Assembly (NCBI GenBank): GCA_945861535.1
Contig: CAMAUZ010000020.1
Coordinates: 1-64,000, forward strand
DNA length: 64,000 nt
From: Akkermansia muciniphila
GTDB taxonomy: Bacteria > Verrucomicrobiota > Verrucomicrobiia > Limisphaerales > BJHT01
Direction of reading: 5' to 3'
This document shows, piece after piece, positions 45,841-54,511 of this stretch (its first letter is position 1; the number at the start of each line of letters is the position of its first letter). The position numbers and the translations under genes are program-made. The notes beneath the pieces were generated by a model. The model had not been told where the DNA came from and made no database searches. It saw only the letters and a program-made list of their open reading frames with translations.

Positions 45841-46253
45841 AGAAAAATCAGAACAGGGACGCCCGGTGGCGGGAAGGTAATTTCCGTGGAGGCTTGGCGA
45901 AGGCTTGTCGTTGCAGGAGTCGGGGTGGCGAGACGTTAACCTCCTTCCGCGAGTGGCGCGGGCAAACACACTCCGTGCCGCGTCCGGCAACCAAGCTACG
46001 GTCCCGCACGCCTCGTCCAAGTCAGCTCTCAAGACTCAGTTTGCTGCTCGCGGCGAAGCGGTTAGAGTCTCGTTACCTCGACTCCTACAAGGGTGGGCGG
46101 CCCGCCGGCCACCGTCTCTCCTGCTCTCGCCGAATTTGTTGGCCCTACGCTGCGCCTTTTTTTGTCGTTCGGGTTCTCCTCACGTCGTAGGCCACGTTGC
46201 CACCCAAGCTCTGAGGGCTGCGCTCCGGGTCGCCCGGAGCGCATTGTTACGGC
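45841..46253. repeat. Intergenic region with second complete MITE-like element (45909-46090) and a terminator-like hairpin
   Basis: The element matches 22248-22425 in its right end (GTTAGAGTCTCGTTACCTCG continuing ACTCCTAC) and in its inverted interior; the left end is diverged. A perfect 11-bp stem TGCGCTCCGGG / CCCGGAGCGCA with a 3-base loop lies at 46219-46243, 11 bases past the stop of the TPM gene. It could end that transcript, although it has no T-run. Confidence 0.75.
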
Positions 46254-47225
46254 TTAGAAATCGCCACCGCCGCCGGAGTCACCACCACCGCCTGAGTCCC
46301 CGCCGCCGGAGCTGTCGCTGAAGTCGCCGCCGGAGCTGGAGTAGTCGGAATCGCGGCCGCCGAATCCGCCGTCGCCGCCGTTGTCGTTGTTCTGGTCTGC
46401 GCCCCAAGCCGAGCCGTGGTTGCCGGAGAATTGGTTGTAGAGCCACATGCCCGCCGCAGCCCCGAACATTCCCCCGAGAAGTGAACTCATGAAGCCGCCG
46501 CCGCCCGAGAGCGGGGACGCGCCCGCCACGCCCGGCGTGCCGCCGCCCCGCGTCATGGCTTTGAAGATTCCCATGATGAGCAGGATCGCGCCGACGCCAA
46601 GGAGGGCCAGGAGAATCCAGAGCCACGGGCGCGATGCCTCGGTTTCCGTATTCGTCGCATTGCGCGTCGCCGCGGGAGCCGGCGTCGGAGCCACGGAGCG
46701 GGCCGGAGCGCGGACGGTAGCATGGGCGCGGATCGTGGAGTGAACGAAGTTGACACCCTCCAACAGGGCCTGGTCGGGCTGCTTCTGTCGCAGACGGCCC
46801 AGCATGGTGCTGACGAGATTGTCGCGGTCCAACAGGGTGAACGCTTTCTTCTGAGTCTCGGTGCCGAGGACGACCTGGAGGTGGGCTGGCTCGGTGGAGA
46901 TCAGCACGTAAACACCGTTGACCTTGAGCTGCTTTGCTTGCTTGACAGCCCATTGCTCGAACAGGCGGTTCATCGCGGCCTTGTCCTGCGAGTCCACGCC
47001 TTTCTTGAGGTCGTCGGGAATCGTCTTGAACGTCTCGATGGCCAGGTCCTTGCCAAAGCGTTTCTCGAGTTCGGCAATGTTGCGGCTGGCCTCGGATTTG
47101 GCGGCGTCGGAAAACAACGTGGCGTTGTCGCGGATGCCCGAGCCGTCCGCCCGCACGAGCGCAGTCCCGAGCAGCAGGAGGGTGGCGACGCCGAACAGGG
47201 CGCGGAGGTGGATCGATTTAGTCAT
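46254..47225 (-). CDS. TPM-domain membrane protein with Gly/Ser/Asp tail
   Basis: A 323-residue protein: signal peptide (MTKSIHLRALFGVATLLLLG), TPM (TLP18.3/Psb32/MOLO-1) domain at about 28-165 (LFSDAAKSEASRNIAELEKR, VNGVYVLISTEPAHLQVVLG), an Ala/Pro linker, one or two TMs at about 200-265 (PWLWILLALLGVGAILLIMG), and a tail of repeated DSGGGGDSGGGGD units. Bacterial members face the periplasm and their role is not settled. The tail is strikingly regular at the DNA level too (46254-46400). Confidence 0.85.
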   Translation of the reverse strand: MTKSIHLRALFGVATLLLLGTALVRADGSGIRDNATLFSDAAKSEASRNIAELEKRFGKDLAIETFKTIPDDLKKGVDSQDKAAMNRLFEQWAVKQAKQLKVNGVYVLISTEPAHLQVVLGTETQKKAFTLLDRDNLVSTMLGRLRQKQPDQALLEGVNFVHSTIRAHATVRAPARSVAPTPAPAATRNATNTETEASRPWLWILLALLGVGAILLIMGIFKAMTRGGGTPGVAGASPLSGGGGFMSSLLGGMFGAAAGMWLYNQFSGNHGSAWGADQNNDNGGDGGFGGRDSDYSSSGGDFSDSSGGGDSGGGGDSGGGGDF

Positions 47226-47796
47226 GATGTTTTTCAGTTAAATGCCGTGGTTGACCGCGAACCGTGTCGGCACGGTTCGCATCGGCACAGTGCGGTTGGG
47301 GCAGGGGGGCGTCAAGGGTGGCGCGCGTTTGCGCTGGGTCGCGCGCGGGGCAGGCAAGAGGGATTGGCAGGGGAACTTGGGGCAAAGGAATGGGAGGCTG
47401 ATTTTGCATTCCCTTTTCGCCATACCTTTGCCTCCGTTCCTTCGCCTCCTATTCGGCTGTGCTGCGGGGGATCCCGATTTCGCGCGCGATGGAGCGTTGG
47501 GGTGCCCGGTGGGATCTCTTCCTTGCGGACGTTTCTGCTTGGTAAACGCCGCACTCCACCGGTCATCCCACCTGCAACTTTGCCAAGGAAATTTCTTTGC
47601 CCGGTGTTGACACCGCGGTGCTCCGGGGTATTGTTCGACCGTTCAGGCGGCGGTACGTTTCTTCAGCGGGATTCCCCATCCCCACCTCCTTGGCGTCCGC
47701 CGCCTGAGCATTAGATCCCCCGCCGACCTTGTCCCCCCGCAATGATTCTACGCTTCCGAACCGCGTCATCACGCCAATGCAGCCTGTGCGGTGGGT
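47226..47796. repeat. 571-base intergenic region with diverged CAAAGGAATGGGAGG hairpin
   Basis: A diverged member of the GGGCAAAGGAATGGAGGCAA family lies at 47367-47452 (left arm GGCAGGGGAACTTGGGGCAA, right arm CATACCTTTGCCTCCGTTCC). Near 47250-47300 a short stretch repeats GTGTCGGCACGG / ATCGGCACAGTGCGG. No gene is supported; the ORFs on either strand have no domain or signal. Confidence 0.65.
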
Positions 47797-48048
47797 TTAC
47801 TTTCTCGAGCCAACCCCGGCCGGCTGGCGAAGTCCGGCCGCGGCGGCTTGGACCGCACCGAAGAGGAAGACCGTCACACCCGTCCAGCGAATGCCCGCGG
47901 CGATGCGCGAATGCCGGGCGTAGCGCGCGGACATTTCCGGCGTCGGGTCCTGATAGGGAATGCCGGCAAAGACGATGTCGTAGAGCAGGCCCGCGAGAAT
48001 CAGGACAATACCAATGGCAATTGCGGTTACGATTCGGCGGTTTTTCAT
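47797..48048 (-). CDS. Small two-TM membrane protein
   Basis: An 83-residue ORF with two clear hydrophobic helices: VTAIAIGIVLILAGLLYDIV (about 8-27) and GIRWTGVTVFLFGAVQAAAA (about 52-71), separated by a short loop with charged residues. No family is recognised. It is called because it has a sensible start (MKNRRIV), membrane topology and a position in a gene-free gap. It shares strand with the DUF4230 gene upstream. Confidence 0.55.
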   Translation of the reverse strand: MKNRRIVTAIAIGIVLILAGLLYDIVFAGIPYQDPTPEMSARYARHSRIAAGIRWTGVTVFLFGAVQAAAAGLRQPAGVGSRK

Positions 48049-48158
48049 GGGAGGAAAAGTGCGGCATCAAAATCCCCAAGGCAACCGCGCGATTCCGGCC
48101 GTGCCGTGTTGGCGGCGGGACAATCACCACAGTGCGGCGGGCCGTCGGCCGCAACGCG

Positions 48159-48755
48159 TCAGGGCAGGATCGGAGCTTTGTGAAATTCGGCGGTGCCATA
48201 GCCGAGCTGCTGGAAGAGGAGACCGAGCTGTAACTGCGCGCGGTCCTCGGCTTCGCGGAGAATGCCGCTGGAGCGGGCGGCGAGTTTGATGTGATCGAGG
48301 GCGGCGCGGCGGGCTTGTTGTTCGAGATTTTTGTCAAATTGCCGGAGCAGTCCCGTGGTGCGGTCGATGATCTCCGTCTTGTGGTCGTCGAGGTAGAGGT
48401 CGGTGATTTTGGCGGGCGGGAGGCGGAGATGGACCTTGCCGTCTTTGATGCGGATGTCTCCGGGTTTCAGTTGGCCGAGGTCCACGCCGGCTTTGACAAT
48501 GCCGTGGGCGACGAGGATCACCCGGTTCTCGCCAAACCATTTCGGATCTTCGAAGACGACCACTTTCTCGACGACATATTTGATCGTGACGAGTTGCGCG
48601 AGCGGCTGGATTTGCGTGATGAGGTTGGCGGTGTCGCGCAAGGCGGGACGGTCCTCGCCGCGACGGGCGCGGTGGAGCAGCAGACCGAGCAGCACTCCAC
48701 ACAGGAGCAGCAGGACGCCGAGGAACGCGAAGAAAACCAGCAGCCGCTTTGGCAT
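48159..48755 (-). CDS. DUF4230 family membrane-anchored protein
   Basis: A 198-residue protein. An N-terminal TM (LLVFFAFLGVLLLLCGVLLG) is followed by the DUF4230 domain: LITQIQPLAQLVTIKYVVEK, NRVILVAHGIVKAGVDLGQL, VHLRLPPAKITDLYLDDHKT, and a C-terminal helix (RAALDHIKLAARSSGILREA). The fold has not been given a biochemical role. The gene runs divergently from the protease gene and shares strand with the small membrane protein. Confidence 0.85.
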   Translation of the reverse strand: MPKRLLVFFAFLGVLLLLCGVLLGLLLHRARRGEDRPALRDTANLITQIQPLAQLVTIKYVVEKVVVFEDPKWFGENRVILVAHGIVKAGVDLGQLKPGDIRIKDGKVHLRLPPAKITDLYLDDHKTEIIDRTTGLLRQFDKNLEQQARRAALDHIKLAARSSGILREAEDRAQLQLGLLFQQLGYGTAEFHKAPILP

Positions 48756-49153
48756 GGCGGGAGTGTAGGGGGTGGGTGGTGGGGGTGACAGAATTGTTTA
48801 ATCCTGGAAACGGCGGTCGAGTTGAACCACGAAAGACACGCAAGGCACGAAAAGCCGGAAAAAAAGGGCGGAAGAGTGGTTGTTCGACATCCGAATAACT
48901 CACCTGTCAGATGACAACCACCGATTCCGCATGCCCTTCTCCTTTCGTGCCTTTCGTGTCTTTCGTGGTTCCGACTGCTTTTTCCAGGTTCATCGGCGAG
49001 GCGAAACCTGTGAGCCACAAAACGCCCCGATTACGTTGCACGGTGCGGTGCGGCGCGGGCATACTTTCGGGCAGTTCCCGTGGGCGAGAATGGCTGTGGT
49101 TTCCGCTGTGTCGGCGGTGGCTCGCGGGGCGGCGGACGTTGAGTGGCTGCTAT
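48756..49153. repeat. Divergent intergenic region with 168-bp ACCACGAAAGACACG inverted repeat
   Basis: At 48820-48987 the left arm GTTGAACCACGAAAGACACG continues into CAAGGCACGAAAAG. The right arm reads CTTTCGTGCCTTTCGTGTCT, then TTCGTGGTTCCGACTGC. An element of the same length and arms lies at 61382-61549. No gene is seen. The rest of the gap (48988-49153) should contain the promoter of the protease. Confidence 0.8.
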
Positions 49154-50050
49154 ATGAAATTGCATTTGGGAATCCTTGCCGGTTGGTTGCTGGGCGGTGC
49201 CGCGGCGTTGGCGCTGGACACCGCGAAGCCGGCGGAGTCCGAGCGCTTCGATCTCGGGACCGTCATTGACGACGCCGCCGTGGAGAAACGGTTGATCGCG
49301 GCGGCGACGGCGTTGATCGACTCTGGCAAGGGCGTGAGCGTGACAACGCTGGCCGGCCAACTGGAACGGCGTTCATGTGCGGCGCGGCTGCCGGAAGCGG
49401 GCAAAAAAAAACTCTCGGCGGCGGAACTGATTGCGCAGGCACGGCCCGGCGTGCTGGTCGTCGCGCAAACCTTTCTCTGCGGCAAATGTGACAAGCGCCA
49501 TCTCTCGGCGGCGAGCGGCGTGATGCTGACGGCGGAGGGCGCGTTTGCGACCAGTTATCACGTCGTGAATCAGAAGACCAACGACGTGATGTTGATCATG
49601 ACCGGCGATGGCCGAATCGCCCCGGTGACGGCAGTGCTGGCCGCCCGACGGGACGCGGACGTGGCGATTTTACAGGCGGAGGGCAGGGGTTTCACCGCGC
49701 TGCCGCTTTCGACCAACGCGCCGGCGGGCCTGCCGGTGCGGGTCATCAGCCATCCCGACCACAATTTCTACACGCTGAGCGAGGGCGTCGTGTCGCGGCA
49801 GTTTGTGAACCGCCGGCGGCGCGGCATGGAGCCGGTCACGATGCTGGCTATCACGGCGGATTTCGCGAAGGGATCGAGCGGCGCCCCGGTGTTCGATGAC
49901 ACGGGTGCGGTGATCGGGATCGTGACAAGCACGATCTCGACCTATTACGACACGAACAACGGCCGACGGGACAATCTCCAGATGGTCTTCAAACACTGCA
50001 TCCCGTCGCGCTACCTGCTCGAATTGGTGCGGCCGGAAGCGAAACTGTGA
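49154..50050 (+). CDS. Exported trypsin-like serine protease
   Basis: A 298-residue protein. The ATG at 49154 is chosen because it opens a signal peptide (MKLHLGILAGWLLGGAAALA); the open frame upstream is repeat DNA. The catalytic triad fits the DegP/trypsin-2 fold: His in ATSYHVVNQKT, Asp in RRDADVAILQAE, Ser in KGSSGAPVFDDTG. A Cys pair in TFLCGKCDKRH precedes the fold and may bind metal or form a disulfide. No PDZ domain is present. It is probably a periplasmic protease. Confidence 0.88.
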   Translation: MKLHLGILAGWLLGGAAALALDTAKPAESERFDLGTVIDDAAVEKRLIAAATALIDSGKGVSVTTLAGQLERRSCAARLPEAGKKKLSAAELIAQARPGVLVVAQTFLCGKCDKRHLSAASGVMLTAEGAFATSYHVVNQKTNDVMLIMTGDGRIAPVTAVLAARRDADVAILQAEGRGFTALPLSTNAPAGLPVRVISHPDHNFYTLSEGVVSRQFVNRRRRGMEPVTMLAITADFAKGSSGAPVFDDTGAVIGIVTSTISTYYDTNNGRRDNLQMVFKHCIPSRYLLELVRPEAKL

Positions 50051-50202
50051 GGCGGGCCGATTTCACGGAGCCCGATCAATCTGCAAGCGCTCCTGGCCAT
50101 CGAGGCCACTGCGGCACGAAGGGCCGCGCTCCAGTTCGCGGTTCGCACCACGCGTCCGCGACGGCGGAGCACCAACTGTCCTGAAATCATCTCGAACCCT
50201 TG

Positions 50203-51021
50203 ATGAATCCCCCACCGCAACCACCCGCCGCCGCCGCCGCCGTCGCCGCCCCGCCCCCGCCCACCGCCAACCTCGGCGACCGCCAGCACCGCCTCGACCC
50301 GCCGAAGACCTTCACCGGCCGCTGCCTGCTCTGGCTGCAAGACCGGCTTGAGGCCGCCGTTGCAAAGGTGTCGGTGCATGGCGATCCGCCGATTTACGAG
50401 ACCACGACTTTTCCGTGGGTCGCGGAGGTCGAGAGCGATTGGCGAAGGATTCGCGCTGAATTGGATCAGGTGATGAAATTCCGCGACCAGATGCCGAGCT
50501 TTCAGGACATCCTCAAAGAGGTCAGCCCGATCCAATCGGACAATCAGTGGAAAACTTTTTTCCTCTCGGGCATCGGCATGGACTGCACGGAGAATGCGCG
50601 GCGCTGTCCGGAAACCATGCGGCTGCTGGGAAAAATTCCGGGGCTGAAGACGGCGTTCTTTTCGATTCTGTCTCCGCGCAAACACATCCCGGCACATCGC
50701 GGCGCATACAACGGCGTGCTGCGATTTCATCTCGGCCTGCTGGTGCCCGAGCCGCGTGAACACTGCCGCATCCGCATCGGGAGCGAGTTCCGCCACTGGA
50801 CCGAGGGCCGCGGGCTGATTTTCGACGACTCCTACAATCACGAGGTCTGGAACGACACGGAGGGCTATCGCGTGGTGTTGTTCGTGGACTTTGCCCGGCC
50901 GCTCCGACAGCCGTTCCACGCTCTGAACGAAGGGCTGATGAGCGTCAGCGCCCTCGCGCCGTTCCTGCGCGAGGCGGGCGACAAACAGAGAAAATGGGAG
51001 GCGAAATTCTATCGCCGCTGA
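50203..51021 (+). CDS. Aspartyl/asparaginyl beta-hydroxylase-like dioxygenase
   Basis: A 272-residue protein. ATG at 50203; the first 25 residues are Pro/Ala-rich. The double-stranded beta-helix of PF05118 is visible: LSPRKHIPAHRGAYNGVLRF supplies the first His and substrate-loop residues, IFDDSYNHEVWNDTEGYRVV the second His (NHEVWND), and GYRVVLFVDFARP the 2-oxoglutarate-binding Arg strand. The enzyme would hydroxylate Asp/Asn side chains of proteins or lipids using Fe(II), O2 and 2-oxoglutarate. Substrate unknown. Confidence 0.9.
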   Translation: MNPPPQPPAAAAAVAAPPPPTANLGDRQHRLDPPKTFTGRCLLWLQDRLEAAVAKVSVHGDPPIYETTTFPWVAEVESDWRRIRAELDQVMKFRDQMPSFQDILKEVSPIQSDNQWKTFFLSGIGMDCTENARRCPETMRLLGKIPGLKTAFFSILSPRKHIPAHRGAYNGVLRFHLGLLVPEPREHCRIRIGSEFRHWTEGRGLIFDDSYNHEVWNDTEGYRVVLFVDFARPLRQPFHALNEGLMSVSALAPFLREAGDKQRKWEAKFYRR

Positions 51022-51190
51022 ACCGCGGAGGGCGGCAAATCTGGCCGCGCCCTGGCGCCAAACTCGAATCCCGCAGATGCCAGACGGCCCCAGATTTTGC
51101 CGGCTGAATTTCCATCGGTGGCCGCCTTGATTCTGCGGGAATTTTTTTGGCCGGCGTCATTCCAAGCCACCGTGTTCGACGGAGGCCTCG

Positions 51191-51237
51191 GGAAAAATGA
51201 AAGCCCGGTCGAGAACCCCAACGGTTCCCGACCGGGC
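51191..51237 (-). terminator. Intrinsic terminator of the TlpA-like gene
   Basis: On the minus strand a 16-base stem (AGCCCGGTCGGGAACC / GGTTCTCGACCGGGCT, loop GTTGG) with one mismatch is followed by TTTCATTTTT. It lies about 60 bases past the stop of the gene at 51295-51897. Confidence 0.85.
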
Positions 51238-51294
51238 TGACCACAAACCGGCTGAACCCCCGGTTGAGCCAAATCTCGAAATCGCAGGCGCGCC

Positions 51295-51897
51295 TTATTT
51301 GGCGGGCACTGCGGCGGTTTTGCGAGCGTCCACGTTGCCCTTCACGTCCACCTTCTGGCCGCCGCTGATGCGGGCCACGTCGTCGCTCAGGCGGGCGGCG
51401 ATCATGCCGCTGGTGTCGCACCCGGCGGAGATTTTCACAATCTGCCCGCCCTTCGCGATGAGGAAGTTGCTGGGCATCGTTTTCGCCCCGAAGACCTTCC
51501 AGCTATAGCCCTTGGGATCGACCGCGTAGAGCATGTTCAGCTTCTTTTCCTTCACGTAAGTCTCGACCTTGGCATCGGGTTCCTTGAAGACGGCGAGGCT
51601 GGTCAGCCCGAGGTGCTTGTAGGCCGTGTGCAGTTCCTGAAAGTAAGGCAGCTCCTTGTCGCAGCCGAGGCAGCCACAGGTGAGCCGCACCAGCACCGGG
51701 CCTTTGGCCGTGAGTTCCGCCAGGTCAATGATCTTGCCATTGGCGTCCTTGATTTTGAATGCCGGCGCGGCTTGGCCGACGGCCACGGTGGTGGCGGCAG
51801 CGGCCGGAGTCTTGACGCTGTCCGCCGCGTGCGCGGCCAAGGGCAACAGCAGCATTCCAGACAGGGAGAGGGAGAGGACGAGCGATGTTTTTTGCAT
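51295..51897 (-). CDS. TlpA/AhpC-type thioredoxin-fold exported protein
   Basis: A 200-residue protein; the ATG at 51897 starts a signal peptide (MQKTSLVLSLSLSGMLLLPL). The thioredoxin-like fold shows VGQAAPAFKIKDANGKIIDL, then VLVRLTCGCLGCDKELPYFQ, where CLGC is the redox pair with an extra Cys two residues earlier (C-G-C-L-G-C). The cis-Pro region is KTMPSNFLIAKGGQIVKISA. It is probably a periplasmic reductase or peroxiredoxin-like protein. Its own terminator follows. Confidence 0.83.
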   Translation of the reverse strand: MQKTSLVLSLSLSGMLLLPLAAHAADSVKTPAAAATTVAVGQAAPAFKIKDANGKIIDLAELTAKGPVLVRLTCGCLGCDKELPYFQELHTAYKHLGLTSLAVFKEPDAKVETYVKEKKLNMLYAVDPKGYSWKVFGAKTMPSNFLIAKGGQIVKISAGCDTSGMIAARLSDDVARISGGQKVDVKGNVDARKTAAVPAK

Positions 51898-51997
51898 AGT
51901 TTTAGGGGGCTTCGAGTTGGCGGACGCTACCATTCCGGCGAGGTGAGGCAAAAGGAATCTTCGGCTTGCTTCGATCCCCACGACGCGACGCGATCGC

Positions 51998-52903
51998 TCA
52001 CGGCGAGACGACCCGATAAAACCGCTGTGACAGGGGCTTCGCCGCCACGTCCACAAACCGCACAGCCTCTGCCGAGCTGACGAAATTCGTCACGTCGCTC
52101 CAAGTTTGCAGATCCGCAGACGCCTGCACCCTAAAGGCGCGGCCCGCTTCCAGCGCCAAGTCGAGAACGAATCCATTGCTCTGAATTTCCTCGGCCGTCT
52201 GTGCCGCCGGCGGCTGGGTAAGGCTCCGGGCCGCGCTCAAAAACGCCGTCGGACTGGTGAAAAACAACACCGGCGAATACGGCGAGTCCCCCGCCGGATT
52301 CCCCGCCGCAACGCTCCAGCGAAAAGCGCGGCCCGGCGGCAACGGGATCGTGTAGGAAACGGTGGGCGAAAAAACATCGTTGGTCGCAAAGTGAGCGATG
52401 GTCACGTTGGTGGAGCTGTTCACCAGCGAAGCGCCCGTGACCACATCGAACACCCCCAGATCGTAAAAGGTGGCCTCGCGCACCGCCCCCCACGTCAGCG
52501 TCACGCTGTTGACTTTCAGCCCCACGCCCGGACTGCTCTGCAGCCCTGGGGCCGGATTCGACGGCACCCCCGGGGGGATCGAAATGGAAGCCAGCCCGAT
52601 CTCGGCCACCCAGCCATCGGCGCCGGTGTCGAAGTCCACCCGGAACCAAGTGAGAGTGTTCACGCCCAAGTTCGCGACCACCGGTCCCTCCGCGATCGTC
52701 CCTTGCGTGCCAATTCGCCGCGTGGTTTGAAACGTCCCGCCGGGCGTGGCCCGTACGTTGACCCGGTCGATCGCCTGCACCCGTTCCCCAACGTCGAGGG
52801 CGAGCAGTCGGGGTTCCCCGAGCCACGATAGCACGCCGCCCAGCAGCGCCGCGAACGCCAGGCGAACGCCCCTGTGGCCAATCTTTCCGAGTTTATTTTT
52901 CAT
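51998..52903 (-). CDS. Exported SH3-like/fibronectin III-like protein
   Basis: A 301-residue protein. ATG at 52903 (MKNKLGKIGHRGVRLAFAAL) is favoured because it begins a signal peptide; an upstream ATG at 52942 is also in frame. The first domain is a bacterial SH3-like unit (AIDRVNVRATPGGTFQTTRR, GADGWVAEIGLASI). The second is FnIII-like (VNSVTLTWGAVREATFYDLG, GRAFRWSVAAGNPAGDSPYS). The third is a short C-terminal sandwich (RAFRVQASADLQTWSDVTNF) common in Verrucomicrobia surface proteins. Role unknown; possibly cell-wall or glycan binding. Confidence 0.72.
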   Translation of the reverse strand: MKNKLGKIGHRGVRLAFAALLGGVLSWLGEPRLLALDVGERVQAIDRVNVRATPGGTFQTTRRIGTQGTIAEGPVVANLGVNTLTWFRVDFDTGADGWVAEIGLASISIPPGVPSNPAPGLQSSPGVGLKVNSVTLTWGAVREATFYDLGVFDVVTGASLVNSSTNVTIAHFATNDVFSPTVSYTIPLPPGRAFRWSVAAGNPAGDSPYSPVLFFTSPTAFLSAARSLTQPPAAQTAEEIQSNGFVLDLALEAGRAFRVQASADLQTWSDVTNFVSSAEAVRFVDVAAKPLSQRFYRVVSP

Positions 52904-53239
52904 TTGCCCCACTGTGCCGACAAATTTGATCCTGCGCAGCATACACCAGTTCTGCGCGTTTCCAGCGGACGTTAGCGCCAGGCCAGCCCCCGCTTCAAAT
53001 CTTTTGGCGATCTCGCCGCGGCCCCGCTGGTGGGAAAAAAGACGCGGGCGACCTGGGGCGGCGTGCTCAGGACCAATCTTTGGAAGGCGCGGGTGCGGCG
53101 CGTGTCAGCACCGGCACGGGCCCGCGGCTGGGAGCGCGTGAAAGTTTGATCCGGGGAATCGCTTGCGCGAAAGCGGGGCCGAATCACTGCGCTCGAAAAC
53201 GGGGCGTTGCGACTTGCGACCACTGGCGCCAGTGCTTCT
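52904..53239. other. Intergenic region, 336 bases, nothing recognised
   Basis: This lies between the SH3-like gene and the isomerase, both on the minus strand. Only GC-rich sequence with short imperfect repeats (GCGCGTGAAAG, TTGCGCGAAAGCGG) is seen, with no ORF showing a domain. Confidence 0.5.
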
Positions 53240-54064
53240 TCACGCGTCGCGCAAGCCCGCGAGGGCCATCAGTTTCGCTGTTTCGCGGTAGGCTTCCTCG
53301 ACCCACTCGACGATTTTCTCGGGCTGCGGGGAGTATTCGAGTTCGATGGAGACGACGCCGTCGATGGCGAGTTCCTTGATGGCGTGGAGGTAGGGCGCGA
53401 ATTTCACGACCCCGCGTCCGGGCGGGAGATCGCCGTGGACCTTGCCGTCGCAGTCGCTGATATGAACGTGGATGGCGCGGCCTTTGAGCTTGTGGAGATC
53501 CGCAGGCGACGAGTCGGAGAGAACGAGGTGGGAGATGTCGATGTTGGCACGGACGCGGGGGTGGTTTACCTCGTCCACGAAGCGGACCATGGACGCGACA
53601 TTGTGAAGGAGACTGAGGCGGAAGGGTTCAAGCTCAAGGGCGATGTCGATCCGCTTCCGGTCGGCGTAATCACCGAGCCGGCGGCAGGTTTCGACGGCCC
53701 ATTGCCATTGGGCGGCAGGCGGGATGACTTCGCGTTGCCAGATGTATTCGCCGAGGACGAGGAGGATGTTTTTCGCGTTCCAGTCGTGGGCGAGGTCGAT
53801 GAATTTCTTTGTGCGCTCGACGTGAAATTCGCGGACCGGCTCGCTGAAATCGATGAGGCCGACGCTCACGACGGGGAGCGAAATGATCGGGAGTTTGAGC
53901 TTCGCGCAGGTGCGGGTGACGAGCTGGATTTCCCGGCGGGAAATGGTCGTGGCCTCGGTGAAAATGTCCACGCAATCGAAGCCGATGCGGGCGATGTGGC
54001 CGAGGCCGGTGGCGGTGTCCATGCCGACTTGTTGGAAGGCGGAATTGATGAGGCCGAGTTTCAT
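53240..54064 (-). CDS. TIM-barrel sugar-phosphate isomerase/epimerase family protein
   Basis: A 274-residue protein; ATG at 54064 (MKLGLINSAFQQVGMDTATG). The AP-endonuclease-2 type barrel is clear: HIARIGFDCVDIFTEATTIS, the metal Glu in RIDIALELEPF, His in RANIDISHLVL, HVHISDCDGKVHGDLPPGRG, and Glu in GVVSIELEYSPQPE. This family includes hydroxypyruvate isomerases, inosose dehydratases and epimerases; the precise substrate cannot be told. The metal-site pattern is intact, so it is probably active. Confidence 0.88.
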   Translation of the reverse strand: MKLGLINSAFQQVGMDTATGLGHIARIGFDCVDIFTEATTISRREIQLVTRTCAKLKLPIISLPVVSVGLIDFSEPVREFHVERTKKFIDLAHDWNAKNILLVLGEYIWQREVIPPAAQWQWAVETCRRLGDYADRKRIDIALELEPFRLSLLHNVASMVRFVDEVNHPRVRANIDISHLVLSDSSPADLHKLKGRAIHVHISDCDGKVHGDLPPGRGVVKFAPYLHAIKELAIDGVVSIELEYSPQPEKIVEWVEEAYRETAKLMALAGLRDA

Positions 54065-54511
54065 GGGGGTGGTGTTGGTTGGTGGTGAAAGCTGCTGGAT
54101 TGTGTGCGGGAGAATTGCGAAGCGGGGGCGGGATGGCAACGGGCAACTGGCGCGGGTCGCATCGCGAAGGTCGCATCGTCGAGTGGCCGTCGGTGGAAGT
54201 CGCGGCGGTGGCGGCCGGGGAGGGCAGGGGTGCGCATTGATCCGGCCCGACCATTCTGGGCACCGCGTAACCGTGAGTGTCTGGCCGAGGAACTAAGGAC
54301 AGGGAATGGAGGCAAAGGAATGAGATGCTGCGGTTCCACTCCGCGGGCGCGATTTCTTTGGCCCCATTCCGTTGCCGTCATTTCTTTCTCAACGCGTCGG
54401 CACTGGTGCGGGCAAATCACACGGCGGAACGGGCGGAAGACAACACTCGGCGCAGCGAAGCGGGGCTGCGCGAACCAGGCGGAAAATCGCACTCGTACTC
54501 CTTGCCGGCGC
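54065..54511. repeat. Intergenic region with diverged AATGGAGGCAAAGGAATG hairpin
   Basis: At 54293-54389 the left arm GGGAATGGAGGCAAAGGAAT and a diverged right arm (ATTTCTTTGGCCCCATTCCG) flank about 35 bases. This is the fifth member of the family in the window. The rest is GC-rich and shows no gene. Confidence 0.65.

Noticed and set aside
46254-46400. Possible CRISPR-like or satellite array
   Set aside because: It is the coding repeat for the Gly/Ser/Asp tail of the TPM protein, without spacers.
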